Shown here piece after piece: positions 5,713 to 13,900 of a stretch of DNA of 64,000 nt (position 1 is its first letter; each line of letters opens with the position of its first letter). The notes beneath the pieces were generated by a model. That model was not told where the DNA came from. It ran no database searches and worked only from the letters and a program-made list of their open reading frames with translations. A program made the translations under genes and the position numbers. The DNA is taken from positions 1-64,000 of the forward strand of contig NZ_JANPLK010000009.1 in NCBI RefSeq assembly GCF_031426495.1. Reading direction: 5' to 3'. This DNA comes from Gemmatimonas sp. GTDB taxonomy: Bacteria > Gemmatimonadota > Gemmatimonadetes > Gemmatimonadales > Gemmatimonadaceae.

Positions 5713-8525
5713 CCTACAACGTGGCCGCCCAAGGGGTCGTCAACGTCGGTGAGCCCTTCAGTCTGTTCGGCGACAATGACCGCGCGTTGGGAGGCGATGT
5801 CGTTCGGCCGCAGACCCTTGCCACATTGCGCGCCGTCGCGACGGAAGGCGGGACTGGTCCCACGCGCGCGCGCGATCTTGCCGTCGTGAGTCGCGCTGGC
5901 ACCGTGGTCGGCCGCTTCGATCTCACCGCCGACTCGCTCGCTGAGCGGACGCTCCTCGCGTTCGCGGACTGGACCGACGCCTCAGGAGGCGCAGTCGGCC
6001 GCTTCGCCACGGCGTCGACTGGAAGCCGGCGCCAAGCGCGCTCGGCCGGCGCGCAGGTGAGCACGGGCTCCTACATCGGTGCCCGGCGCACCACTCTGCT
6101 GCAGACTCGCCTCTTGCTCAGTCACCGCGGTGAGAACCGAATACCCCTGAGCTCCCTGCCGTCCACACTCGTCGTCCTGACGGCGGACGATGCCACGGCG
6201 GCCGCCCAAGGGACGTCCGTACAGCTGGGCGGCACAGCGCTGCCTGGGTCCCACGTAACACGAGACCTCGCCGAGGGCAGTCTGGATCTGACGTCGAACC
6301 AGCGCGGCACCGCGCACCGCTTACGCGCACAACTCGCCGCGCGCGTACAGGCCGTGGCGACCGAGGCCTCGATGGATGGCCGGCGCCTGCTCACGTACGC
6401 CTCGGTCGACGCGCTCGTAGCCAATCAACCGTCGTCCCTCGAGCTTCTGGGGGCGGTGCCACGTACCGCAGCACGCGTCGGGAGCGCAGCGCTGGCGCTG
6501 TCGCACGAATGGACTTCCTCGCGTTATCTCAAGCTGATCTCCGGTGTGCGCCTAGAGACCGAGCAGGCCTTCACGCCAGTGACCATTGGGTCTGTCGGTC
6601 GGGATTCGCTGCAGGTCCGTCGCCTTGACGCGACGCGCGAGATCTTGCCGCGTGTCGGCTTCACGTACGCCTATTCCCGCAAGGGCACGATGCCACCGCG
6701 CGCGGCCGTCAACGGCCTTGGTACCCTTTATCAGTTCCCAGTCGGCTATCTGCGCGGGGGGATCGGCCGCTTCCGGTCGCTGCTCGTGCCAGACCAGCTG
6801 GCTAGGGTCGGACGGCGCGACCGCGTTTCCGGCGTCACGCGGAGCTATTGCGTCGGATCGGCAATCAGCCCGTTCGTGTGGGGCGAGCTGGGGCAGGACG
6901 CTAGCGACCCGAGCACGCTGCGCTGCTTAGAAAGCGCGGGCGAGCTGAGCGACGCGGGCGCCGTGACGTCGACGATGGCCAGCAGCTATCGCGTGCCCGC
7001 GACCTGGAAGGCATCAATGGGCTGGGGTGAACGCTTCGGGGCGTTCTCTCTCCGTCTCGATCTCGAAGGCGCAGTCACGACCGGCGTGGCAGATGCGGTG
7101 GCGAGCAATCTCCGCTTCGTCCGGCTCAGCGCGTTGGGCGCGGAAGGCCAGCGCCCGCTCTACGTGTCCCCGTTGGCGATTGACGTCGCCACGGGCCTCC
7201 CAGACGCCCGTGACGCCCGGATTCTGCCGCTACTCGGGCCGAGCACGCAGCTCCGCAGCGACTTAGGCGTTCGGAGTCGGACGGCCACGGTGACACTCAC
7301 CCCGCGCACCCAGTCGCTCGGAGATGGCCGACTGCTGTACGCGCAGCTTGCTTGGACGCTCCAGCGCTCGGACATGCAATTTCATGATTACGAGGGCGCG
7401 TCGGCCGCGCGCGGCGTGTCGCGACGCTGGGCGGCCTCTCCGATGGACGTCCGCCAAAGCGCCATCGTCCAAGCTGGCCTGCTGCTGCCGCATCTCGCGA
7501 CCATCACCGTAACGGGGCGATTCCAGTCCGGCTCGCCATTCACCCTGCAGGTGGCGGGCGACATTAACGGCGACGGAGTGGGCGGCGACCGGGCCTTCAT
7601 TCCTTCGCTAACGTCGACGGGCTCCGGTACGGCGCGCGCGCTAAATGCGTTGCTGCCGTCGCTGGCTGGGGAGACACGTCGCTGTCTGCTGACCCAGCAA
7701 CGGCAGGTCGCGGCGCAAAGCTCGTGTCGAGGGCCGGGAGTCGCCCTGGTGGACGCCCTCATCATACCTCGTGTCGGTCTCCACGTGGCTGGGCGAACCG
7801 TCCGCGTCGCGCTGGCCTTGAAGAATATCGGCGCGGGACTGGACGGGCTACTTCACGGCCAGGGACGCGCGAGGGGGTGGGGTGACTCACGCATTCCGGA
7901 TCCCCTCCTCCTCTCGGCGACGGGGTATGACAGATCCAGCGGTGCCTATACCTACGCCGTGAACGCGAGATTCGGGCGAGCGCTCGGCGGGCAGGACTTT
8001 GCGCCGGGTCTGTTTCGAGTGTCGCTGGACATGTCCGTCGATCTTTCGACGGCGTACGACGTGCAGCAGCTCCGGCGGGCCGTCGAGCCCCTACGGGGAA
8101 CCGCCGGGTGGGAGCGGCGCAGCCGGGACTCGATTTACGTCGCGTACCTGCGCACGACCGCGAGCGTGTATCGGTTCGTATTGGCGTACAGCGATTCCCT
8201 GTTCCTCACGGGGGCGCAGCAGCAGGCACTTGAACGCGCGGATAGCGCCTATGCTGACAGCGTGCGGACGATCTACCGCGGGCTGGCGCAGGACCTTTAC
8301 GAGAGCGGTTCCCGGGTGGGCACTTCTGGGTTGCAGCGCGTGGCGCGCGCTAATGCGCTGTACCTGAACCTGTTCTGGGCGCAACTCCCTACGCTCCGCT
8401 CCCTAGTTGATGCGCGACAACTCCAACTGCTGAATGAGCTGCAGGAGATGTTCAACACCTTGGCGAAGGACCGAAAAGACTCCCAGTTCAATCTCGGCTT
8501 TCCAGTTCCGCCGCCGCGCCGCTGA
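5709..8525 (+). CDS. TonB-dependent-receptor-like protein, beta-barrel part
   Basis: The 938-residue frame continues the receptor begun at 4867. It has no signal peptide of its own, and its apparent ATG overlaps the upstream stop, so it is probably not an independent gene. It shows the alternating-strand composition of a large outer-membrane barrel (for example SGVRLETEQAFTPV, LYAQLAWTLQRSDMQFHDY) and the late-barrel segment ATITVTGRFQSGSPFTLQV followed by GDINGDGVGGDRAFIP, typical of Oar-like receptors. The last 170 residues are helical and charged, ending FNLGFPVPPPRR. The family normally imports ligands across the outer membrane with TonB. Here the nearest candidate partners are the cysteine-rich peptides, but this link is positional only. 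Confidence 0.7.
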   Translation: MTYNVAAQGVVNVGEPFSLFGDNDRALGGDVVRPQTLATLRAVATEGGTGPTRARDLAVVSRAGTVVGRFDLTADSLAERTLLAFADWTDASGGAVGRFATASTGSRRQARSAGAQVSTGSYIGARRTTLLQTRLLLSHRGENRIPLSSLPSTLVVLTADDATAAAQGTSVQLGGTALPGSHVTRDLAEGSLDLTSNQRGTAHRLRAQLAARVQAVATEASMDGRRLLTYASVDALVANQPSSLELLGAVPRTAARVGSAALALSHEWTSSRYLKLISGVRLETEQAFTPVTIGSVGRDSLQVRRLDATREILPRVGFTYAYSRKGTMPPRAAVNGLGTLYQFPVGYLRGGIGRFRSLLVPDQLARVGRRDRVSGVTRSYCVGSAISPFVWGELGQDASDPSTLRCLESAGELSDAGAVTSTMASSYRVPATWKASMGWGERFGAFSLRLDLEGAVTTGVADAVASNLRFVRLSALGAEGQRPLYVSPLAIDVATGLPDARDARILPLLGPSTQLRSDLGVRSRTATVTLTPRTQSLGDGRLLYAQLAWTLQRSDMQFHDYEGASAARGVSRRWAASPMDVRQSAIVQAGLLLPHLATITVTGRFQSGSPFTLQVAGDINGDGVGGDRAFIPSLTSTGSGTARALNALLPSLAGETRRCLLTQQRQVAAQSSCRGPGVALVDALIIPRVGLHVAGRTVRVALALKNIGAGLDGLLHGQGRARGWGDSRIPDPLLLSATGYDRSSGAYTYAVNARFGRALGGQDFAPGLFRVSLDMSVDLSTAYDVQQLRRAVEPLRGTAGWERRSRDSIYVAYLRTTASVYRFVLAYSDSLFLTGAQQQALERADSAYADSVRTIYRGLAQDLYESGSRVGTSGLQRVARANALYLNLFWAQLPTLRSLVDARQLQLLNELQEMFNTLAKDRKDSQFNLGFPVPPPRR

Positions 8526-9373
8526 CGAGCGCCACAGGCTACACGGGCCGGCGTATCTCTTCGGAATATTCTTCTTCCGACGCTTTCGGACCAAAAGTCG
8601 TCGTCAGCTCGGCAGCGACATCGACTTGCCAGATGCTGACGCCGGCGTTGGCAAATCGCCTCCTACGACCGCGGAGGTGCGAACGCCGTACCCGCTGACC
8701 AAGCAGGTGCTGGTCGCCAAGCTGACGGGTGACAGCGACGTAGCGCACAGGAGTGGTGGCGTACATGCCCGAGAAGATCCCTCTAGCGAGCGAACGGGCG
8801 TGAAGTTCTCGTGCGTGAGTCGCGGCAGAACGCGTGCGCGTGGATTTCAACGCACACCGAGCGTAAGCGCGCGACGGAGGAGACCTCCATCGTCGACAGT
8901 TCACTCAACCGCTAACACGACTGCCGTGAACGCACAGCACTCGGACATCGAGATGCGGAGGAGTGAAGCGGGCGCGGTGTTCAGCGCGTTTGAGGCCCCG
9001 GTGCTGGGGAACCGTTGGGGGACCCGATACAACTGATGTCGGATGTAGCGCGTCGATGTCGTTATGTGACAAGCCGAGTACATATGACGAACCATTTGCA
9101 GATAACGGTATCGGATTCGAACCAATAGTTGCAACGGTCGGTGTGAGCGGCGCGCTCAGTTCGCGGGTATTGTGTCGCATCGTGCGCGAATTGTTCGATG
9201 CTCTTCTGCGGGGCGTTCCAGCCTCCGAACGTGGTAACCGAACCTCATCCCTCATGATTCTTCCGGTCTTGGGTGTCCACCGAGGCTTGAGTTCGTAGCG
9301 TACACATGAAGTGCTCTGTCAGTGAAGGGATCGAGCGCATTCCCCCGCGGCTAGTGAAGCAGTGGGGTTTCAT
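8526..9373. other. gene-free stretch, unrecognised
   Basis: I see no convincing gene. A minus-strand frame ending near 8539 has a protein-like tail (NAGVSIWQVDVAAELTT, FGPKASEEEYSEEIRRPV), but its upstream part is Arg-rich and matches no family I know. It may be the 3' scrap of a lost gene. Near 9110-9126 a sequence resembles a tRNA T-arm, but no cloverleaf can be folded around it. Confidence 0.4.
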
Positions 9374-9478
9374 CCCCACCATGGTCCACTGAGGTAGCCC
9401 ATTGGCTACATGCACCTCGACGAGCACGTCGAGGGCATCGATGCCGAGTACGGCGGCGGAGGGGGCGGCGGCAAGCAT
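9374..9478 (-). pseudogene. comM: comM (yifB) N-terminal fragment
   Basis: Reading leftwards from the ATG at 9478, the first 35 codons give MLAAAPSAAVLGIDALDVLV and EVHVANGLPQWTMVG. This matches the start of the ComM/YifB AAA+ magnesium-chelatase-like protein (typical: SAAVLGIDAY-VEVDVANGLPsftiVG). Homology stops abruptly at about 9374, inside a GTGGGG-TTTCAT-CCCCAC inverted repeat (9362-9379), and the frame then becomes nonsense. ComM acts in natural transformation as a branch-migration helicase; this scrap cannot function. The break suggests an insertion or deletion at the edge of the accessory region. Confidence 0.7.
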
Positions 9479-9556
9479 GGGAAGACAGTACGGTGCAGGG
9501 CGCCGATCACTGTCATCCGAATGCGGCGGGCATTATCCCTCCAACGCCAACGCAGA

Positions 9557-9582
9557 AACGGGCGCCCTCGCGGGCGCCCGTT
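9557..9582. terminator. hairpin terminator, 11-bp stem
   Basis: AACGGGCGCCC (9557-9567) and GGGCGCCCGTT (9572-9582) pair perfectly around TCGC. A T-rich stretch (CTTGTTT) follows on the plus strand, and a short TTT on the minus strand. It lies 46 bp after the stop of the BIG2 lipoprotein gene read from the right, and probably terminates that gene. It may work in both directions. Confidence 0.7.
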
Positions 9583-9628
9583 CTTGTTTGCGTCATACCA
9601 ACGCGATCACTTCATCACCCGCACCGAC

Positions 9629-11524
9629 CTACCGGTAGAAGTACACGTTGTCGATGTAGAGTACCGACGGGGCGCCGGCCACGAACAGCATCTGCTGCAA
9701 CTTGTTCTTGGCGGTGAGTCCGGTAAAGCTGGCGAGCGGGATGTTGAGCGACACCCAGCTGCCGGTCGCGATCTGTCCCGCCTGATACTTGCCGATCGCG
9801 GCGGTGCCGGTCGCATCGTTCACGAGCTGGATTTCGAGCGTGGCGGACGGATTCGGCGACCAGACGTCGATGTGGATGCCGGTCATCGCGGTCGCATCGA
9901 CGTTGTTGGCCGGTACGGCGGGGCCGAACTCGATGCCGACGAAGTTGAACAGCGAGTACTTCTTGATGCTGCGCCCGGCGACCGTGAACGGATCGGTCAG
10001 CTCGTTGTTGGCCGCGCTCCAGCTGGTGCGCCACGTGTCGACGCCGCGGTTGGTGTAGGCGGTCGTAAACAGCGAGATCACATCCACGGCGGCCTTGGTC
10101 GGCGCCGGGGCGATGGTGGTCGGCACCCCCAGCGGGGCGGTTACCGTGACCGTCGAACTGGACGCGACCGCCAGGCCGTTCATCGTGGCGGTGATCGTCG
10201 CCGTGCCGGCGGACACACCCGTCACCAGACCGTCCACGCTCACCGTAGCCACGGCCGGATTGCTCGATGTCAGCGTATACCAGCGCCATGCCACATCGGT
10301 CAGCTTCCCGCCGTTCGACAGCGCCGGCGTCGTGAAGTTCACCGTGTTCGGACCAGCGCCCATCTGCTGCGCCGTGCCGATGGCGATGTTGAGCGTCGGC
10401 CACGCCACGGCGGCGGCGGTCGGCGCCGCAACCTGCGACGCGGGGAGGCTTTCGTACTGCACGTCGGCGAACCACACCGTGTAGTTGTTCGGACCGTCGG
10501 CGAAATGGAACAGTCCGTTCATTGCCGCCGCCTTGCTCGGATTCGGCAGGGGGATGATGTACTTCGTGAACGTGGTGGTGAGCGGGATGTCGAGCGACTC
10601 GGCGTTGAGCGCCGTAGTCGCGGCATTGTTGCCGATACCGACCTTCAGGGAGCCCTTGGCCACACTGCTCTTGGCCCAGAAAGTGAGGGCGTTGAACGCA
10701 GACAGATTGCGCGGCGTGGCGGACACGAACGCGCCGCCGGAATAGCCGCCGCTGCCGGTCACGATTGCCTTGATCGTCTTCTTGCCGTTGTACAGCGTGG
10801 TGGCATCGATCGTCACGGCGTTGGTGGCGCCGCCGAAATCGGCGAAGCTCACCCCGGTGTCGTACGCATCGGAGAACACCAGGGAGCCCGCCGGAACTGG
10901 CGCCGTCACGGTGATGAGACGCGTGGTGGTGCGCGTAGACGCGGTGTGGGTGGCGGTGATCGTCGTGGTGCCCGCCGCGAGGGCCGTCACCAAGCCAGTG
11001 CCGCTCACGGTCGCGACATTCGCGGCCGACGAGGCAAAGGTGACGCCCGTGGCCAGCGCGCCGGTGGAGGCGTCGCTATACGTGCCGGTCACGGTGAGTT
11101 GCTGCGTGGCGGCCACGAGCAGGTTCACGGTGGCGGGCGTGAGGGCGATCGACGACAGCGTGGGCGCGGGCGGTGCCACGGTGATCGTGGCGGCGGCCGA
11201 CTTGCCCGAGGCCGACGCCGTGATCGTGGCGGTGCCGGCCGAGAGCGCGGTTACGACGCCGGCGGTGCTGGCGGTGGCGACCGTGTTGGCGGACGACGTG
11301 TACGTCACGCCGGATGTGATCGCCGCCGTCGTGTTGTCGCTGTAGCTGCCGGTCACGGTCAGCGCTTGCGTGCCGCCGATGGCGAGGTTGGCGGTGGTGG
11401 GCGAGACGGCGATCGACGAAAGCGTCTTTGGCTCGGTGGTGCTCGACGAGTCGCAGCCGGCGAGCAGGACGCTCGCTCCGGCCACGAGGGCGACGGCAAT
11501 TCGGGTGAATTGCGGAATACGCAT
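9629..11524 (-). CDS. lipoprotein with BIG2 (Ig-like) repeats and carbohydrate-binding-like domains
   Basis: A GGAGG six bases upstream fixes the start at MRIPQFTRIAVALV; the 42 codons further upstream are non-coding. The 631-residue product has a lipobox (LLAGC, Cys about 23) and two N-terminal BIG2 modules (about 33-200; each with SSIAVSPTTANLAIGGTQ-like openings and VVTALSAGTATITA-like endings). A jelly-roll-like module follows (about 205-365), then a third BIG2 module (SVDGLVTGVSAGTATITATM), and a second jelly-roll-like C-terminal module ending VLYIDNVYFYR, as in glycan-binding modules next to glycoside hydrolases. No catalytic domain is seen. It is probably a surface-anchored polysaccharide-binding protein. 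A terminator follows. Confidence 0.8.
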   Translation of the reverse strand: MRIPQFTRIAVALVAGASVLLAGCDSSSTTEPKTLSSIAVSPTTANLAIGGTQALTVTGSYSDNTTAAITSGVTYTSSANTVATASTAGVVTALSAGTATITASASGKSAAATITVAPPAPTLSSIALTPATVNLLVAATQQLTVTGTYSDASTGALATGVTFASSAANVATVSGTGLVTALAAGTTTITATHTASTRTTTRLITVTAPVPAGSLVFSDAYDTGVSFADFGGATNAVTIDATTLYNGKKTIKAIVTGSGGYSGGAFVSATPRNLSAFNALTFWAKSSVAKGSLKVGIGNNAATTALNAESLDIPLTTTFTKYIIPLPNPSKAAAMNGLFHFADGPNNYTVWFADVQYESLPASQVAAPTAAAVAWPTLNIAIGTAQQMGAGPNTVNFTTPALSNGGKLTDVAWRWYTLTSSNPAVATVSVDGLVTGVSAGTATITATMNGLAVASSSTVTVTAPLGVPTTIAPAPTKAAVDVISLFTTAYTNRGVDTWRTSWSAANNELTDPFTVAGRSIKKYSLFNFVGIEFGPAVPANNVDATAMTGIHIDVWSPNPSATLEIQLVNDATGTAAIGKYQAGQIATGSWVSLNIPLASFTGLTAKNKLQQMLFVAGAPSVLYIDNVYFYR

Positions 11525-12085
11525 GCAGTGCCTCCAGAAGGCGATGTCGATATCACGACATTGAGGGAGTCCGAGCGCGCGGCGGGGATCCGAGCCAGAG
11601 GCAAGCAGGGGAGCGGCGCGTGAACTTTGTTGGGTAGGAAAACAAAGCATTCAGCAAAAGCGGCGAAAAGTCAAGAAAGTGGCATCACGTTCGACCGGGA
11701 AATACTACCGTTCTCGTCCGTCCGAGAGGCAAGCTGAGGCGGCTGGCCCACTGCTCAAACATTGTTCGGTCTTCATACGAACTCGTCGGCTACGTACCCG
11801 GCCAAGTCCAACGACTCCGACCCCTTGAACCCATTCCAACGACTCCGTCCCCTTGAACCCATTCAACGACTCTGACCCCTTGAACGGGGCCCCCTGATCC
11901 CGATCGCGCAGACGCTCGACCGCGCGTCGAACCTGCCGGCACGCCACCGTCTTCGGGAGCAGGCGGGCACCATCGGCCTCGTGGTGCCCGAACTTGGTTG
12001 GGCGCTGGTCACGCCCTTCTCGGCGGTCGGGAAGGGCGCGGTGCGCATTCGCTGGCGCACCCCTAGGCGAAAACGCGCGACGACC
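11525..12085. other. intergenic, 560 bp, holds a repeat cluster
   Basis: Apart from the 28-bp repeats at 11808-11885 there is no recognisable gene. A plus-strand frame from about 11893 to 12058 (RASNLPARHRLREQ, GLVVPELGWALVTPF) looks protein-like but has no start and no recognised family. It may be the 3' remnant of a lost gene abutting the repeats. Confidence 0.4.
11808..11885. repeat. three tandem 28-bp repeats
   Basis: Copies at 11808-11835, 11836-11863 and 11864-11885 (the last truncated). They share CAACGACTC, then YGWCCCCTTGAAC, and the first two add CCATT. Differences are single substitutions. On the minus strand the core reads GTTCAAGGGGTCAGAGTCG, resembling repeats often seen near REP-type or other transposases (recall, not search). 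No transposase gene is adjacent. Confidence 0.85.
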
Positions 12086-12772
12086 TCACGTGGCGCGCAC
12101 GTACACACACCCGTTGTCCTGGGCCACCGACGTCGCGAACACGCCCGACGGCTGCATGATGATGCCCGGCAGCATGAGACTGCGCGCCTTGGCCGCCGCC
12201 GCGTCGGCCGAGAGCGTGTCGGCCGCAGCGATGGTGTCGATGACATCTTGAAACGCCAGCGCGCACGCCAGCACGATCACCCCACGCGCCAATTGCTTGT
12301 CGAGCGCGTGGTTCTCGAGCCCCGCGGGCAGGCCGTCGCCCGCTCGCAGCAGCGCCGGACTCCGCGTAAGCGGGGCGCCCGTCCACGGATGCGTGACCTT
12401 GTACTTCTCGCCGATCTTGTAGCGATCCCAGAACTCCTGCTGCATCGCGAGCACGATGCCGTCGTGACGCAACACGATCACCGGCGACAGCGCCGTGGCC
12501 GGCACATTGAAGGCCGCCATGTACTGCGCGCTCACAATGCCGGCACGCAACACGCCCAGTCCGCCGCCGATATCGGGACTGTCGTACACCGCCTTGTACT
12601 TGCCAGTGAGCAGACGCGTCCAGGACAGATCGACGTTCTGCGCATCACGCGGTTCACGGGATGCGGCGCCCGCCCGCTCGGCCCACGCCGCCTGCGCCGT
12701 GATGGGAATGAGCGTGGCGGATAGACTGCCGAGGGCGAATTGCTGCAGGAAGTCACGTCGCGGGGTGGTCAT
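12086..12772 (-). CDS. Tat-exported protein of unknown function
   Basis: The 228-residue product starts at MTTPRRDFLQQFALG; GGAGG lies seven bases upstream, and an in-frame ATG six codons earlier is less likely. The twin-arginine motif TPRRDF plus a hydrophobic segment ending near TAQAAWA indicates folded export by Tat. The mature part has WTRLLTGKYKAVYD, DIGGGLGVLRAGIVSAQYM, a cluster PVIVLRHDGIVLAMQ, and FQDVIDTIAAADTLS. It vaguely resembles small periplasmic sulfur-relay or DsrE-like folds, but I cannot assign a family. Its left neighbour is a repeat region; its upstream neighbours are two other small minus-strand exported proteins. Confidence 0.7.
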   Translation of the reverse strand: MTTPRRDFLQQFALGSLSATLIPITAQAAWAERAGAASREPRDAQNVDLSWTRLLTGKYKAVYDSPDIGGGLGVLRAGIVSAQYMAAFNVPATALSPVIVLRHDGIVLAMQQEFWDRYKIGEKYKVTHPWTGAPLTRSPALLRAGDGLPAGLENHALDKQLARGVIVLACALAFQDVIDTIAAADTLSADAAAAKARSLMLPGIIMQPSGVFATSVAQDNGCVYVRAT

Positions 12773-12880
12773 GGCGATGCCTCCACTCAAAGCTCACGTG
12801 GGCGCGTCGCCTGAGGCGGCGCGGGGAACTCACGAAACTACTGCTGCCGACTCGCCGCGCCAGCGTACCCGCACGTGAGC

Positions 12881-13243
12881 TCAGCGGCTGGTCACCCGCA
12901 GCCAGAGCACCTCATGCCACGAGCCTTCCAGATTGAGCGTTTCGTACAACCGCTCGACGCGCGCGTCGGCGATTCCGGGCGTCGCGTTCAACGTGCGCAG
13001 CACTTCCACCAACTTGGCGTTGTCGGGGAGGTCGATACTGACGTGCCAGCCGTCTTCTCGCGGGCCCACGCCGCGCAATGTCACGTACGGTGGCAGCGCC
13101 TCGCGAATCCGGCGGGTTGCCCGCGTTTCCCGCGGGTCGAGGCGCAGCCGCGGGTCATCGGGATCGATGGTGGCCACGTCGGAGGTGAGTCGTGCCTGGC
13201 GTTCCCATCGCACCGTCGACTTTTCACTGAATGGCACGCGCAT
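12881..13243 (-). CDS. hypothetical protein, possibly the 3' part of the lipoprotein upstream
   Basis: A frame of 120 codons from the ATG at 13243, with normal composition: MRVPFSEKSTVRWERQARLT, REALPPYVTLRGVGPREDGW, LNATPGIADARVERLYE, ending EVLWLRVTSR. I recognise no family. The same frame reads sensibly further upstream (DEIALWCGDGCRS) up to the stop of the preceding lipoprotein ORF at 13273. The two may therefore be one gene split by a single-base frameshift near 13270-13285, giving a protein of about 310 residues. Confidence 0.5.
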   Translation of the reverse strand: MRVPFSEKSTVRWERQARLTSDVATIDPDDPRLRLDPRETRATRRIREALPPYVTLRGVGPREDGWHVSIDLPDNAKLVEVLRTLNATPGIADARVERLYETLNLEGSWHEVLWLRVTSR

Positions 13244-13272
13244 GCTTCGGCAGCCGTCGCCGCACCACAGGG

Positions 13273-13821
13273 CTATTTCATCGTGCGTCCTGGTACGCAG
13301 GCGGCCACAAGCGCGCCATCGTTCGCGCCCGCGATGAATACATCTCGCACGGCGCCGCGTAATACGCTCGATGACTCGTAGGTCCCGTCGCTTATCAGCC
13401 CGGCGGCGGGAAAGGTGGGGGTGAGCCACCCGTCGGCGCAGGCATAGGCCACCCCGTGACGCAGTCGCAGCGTGTCCGCGCCCTCCCGGGCGTTCATCAC
13501 GGTGACCGTCAGTGCGGAATCGGCCTCGCCCTGCAGGGAAAACGCACTCCACGAAATGTCCCGCGCCGCGGCCGGCAGGTGTTGGCCGACAAGCGTGCCG
13601 AAGAGAAGCTCCGAGTCAACGCCGTAGGTCCCAGCGACCGGTGGACAGCCCGGGGCATCACCCGACGCCGCGCCGAGACGCAACGGACGCCACGCCCGCG
13701 GAATCGAAGTCTCGCCGCTGCCGCAGCCGAGAAGGATCGCGCCCGCAACGAGCAGGATGAGGAGTCGAATTGGAGCGGGAAGGGGCACGAGTGAGGGACG
13801 ATTGGCGCTCGGTCCGGTCAT
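13273..13821 (-). CDS. small lipoprotein, possibly frameshifted at its 3' end
   Basis: The 182-residue product starts at MTGPSANRPS, followed by a hydrophobic segment and lipobox AILLGCG (Cys about 30), so it is lipid-anchored in the envelope. The rest (GTYGVDSELLFGTLVG, SALTVTVMNAREGADTLRLR, GAVRDVFIAGANDGALVAAC) suggests a small beta-rich domain of unknown family. The stop follows PGRTMK. The next frame continues plausibly, see the entry at 12881. The gene is divergent from the plus-strand ORF beginning near 13901, leaving under 100 bp for both promoters. Confidence 0.6.
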   Translation of the reverse strand: MTGPSANRPSLVPLPAPIRLLILLVAGAILLGCGSGETSIPRAWRPLRLGAASGDAPGCPPVAGTYGVDSELLFGTLVGQHLPAAARDISWSAFSLQGEADSALTVTVMNAREGADTLRLRHGVAYACADGWLTPTFPAAGLISDGTYESSSVLRGAVRDVFIAGANDGALVAACVPGRTMK

Positions 13822-13900
13822 CCCGATTCGGGGTACCACGGAGCGAGCGCTGACCGGCAGTGACCCGGCACGACCGCAGCCGCACCGCTGCCCTTTGCGG

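Noticed and set aside
8539..8904. 121-codon minus-strand frame with a plausible C-terminus
   Set aside because: Only the last 40 codons look coding, and no family or ribosome-binding site is recognised.
9110..9126. tRNA T-arm-like sequence (ATCGGATTCGAACCAAT)
   Set aside because: A 5-bp stem with a TTCGAAT-type loop can form on the minus strand, but no acceptor, D or anticodon arms can be placed within 80 nt on either strand. At most it is a tRNA 3'-end fragment.
9410..11623. 737-codon open frame on the plus strand
   Set aside because: It is antisense to the BIG2 lipoprotein gene, very rich in Arg/Gly/His, and matches no family. It is a high-GC shadow.
11893..12058. start-less coding frame on the plus strand (RASNLPARHRLREQ, GLVVPELGWALVTPF)
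   Set aside because: Protein-like composition but no start codon, no recognised family, and it runs on into the antisense of the next gene. Kept only as a possible remnant.
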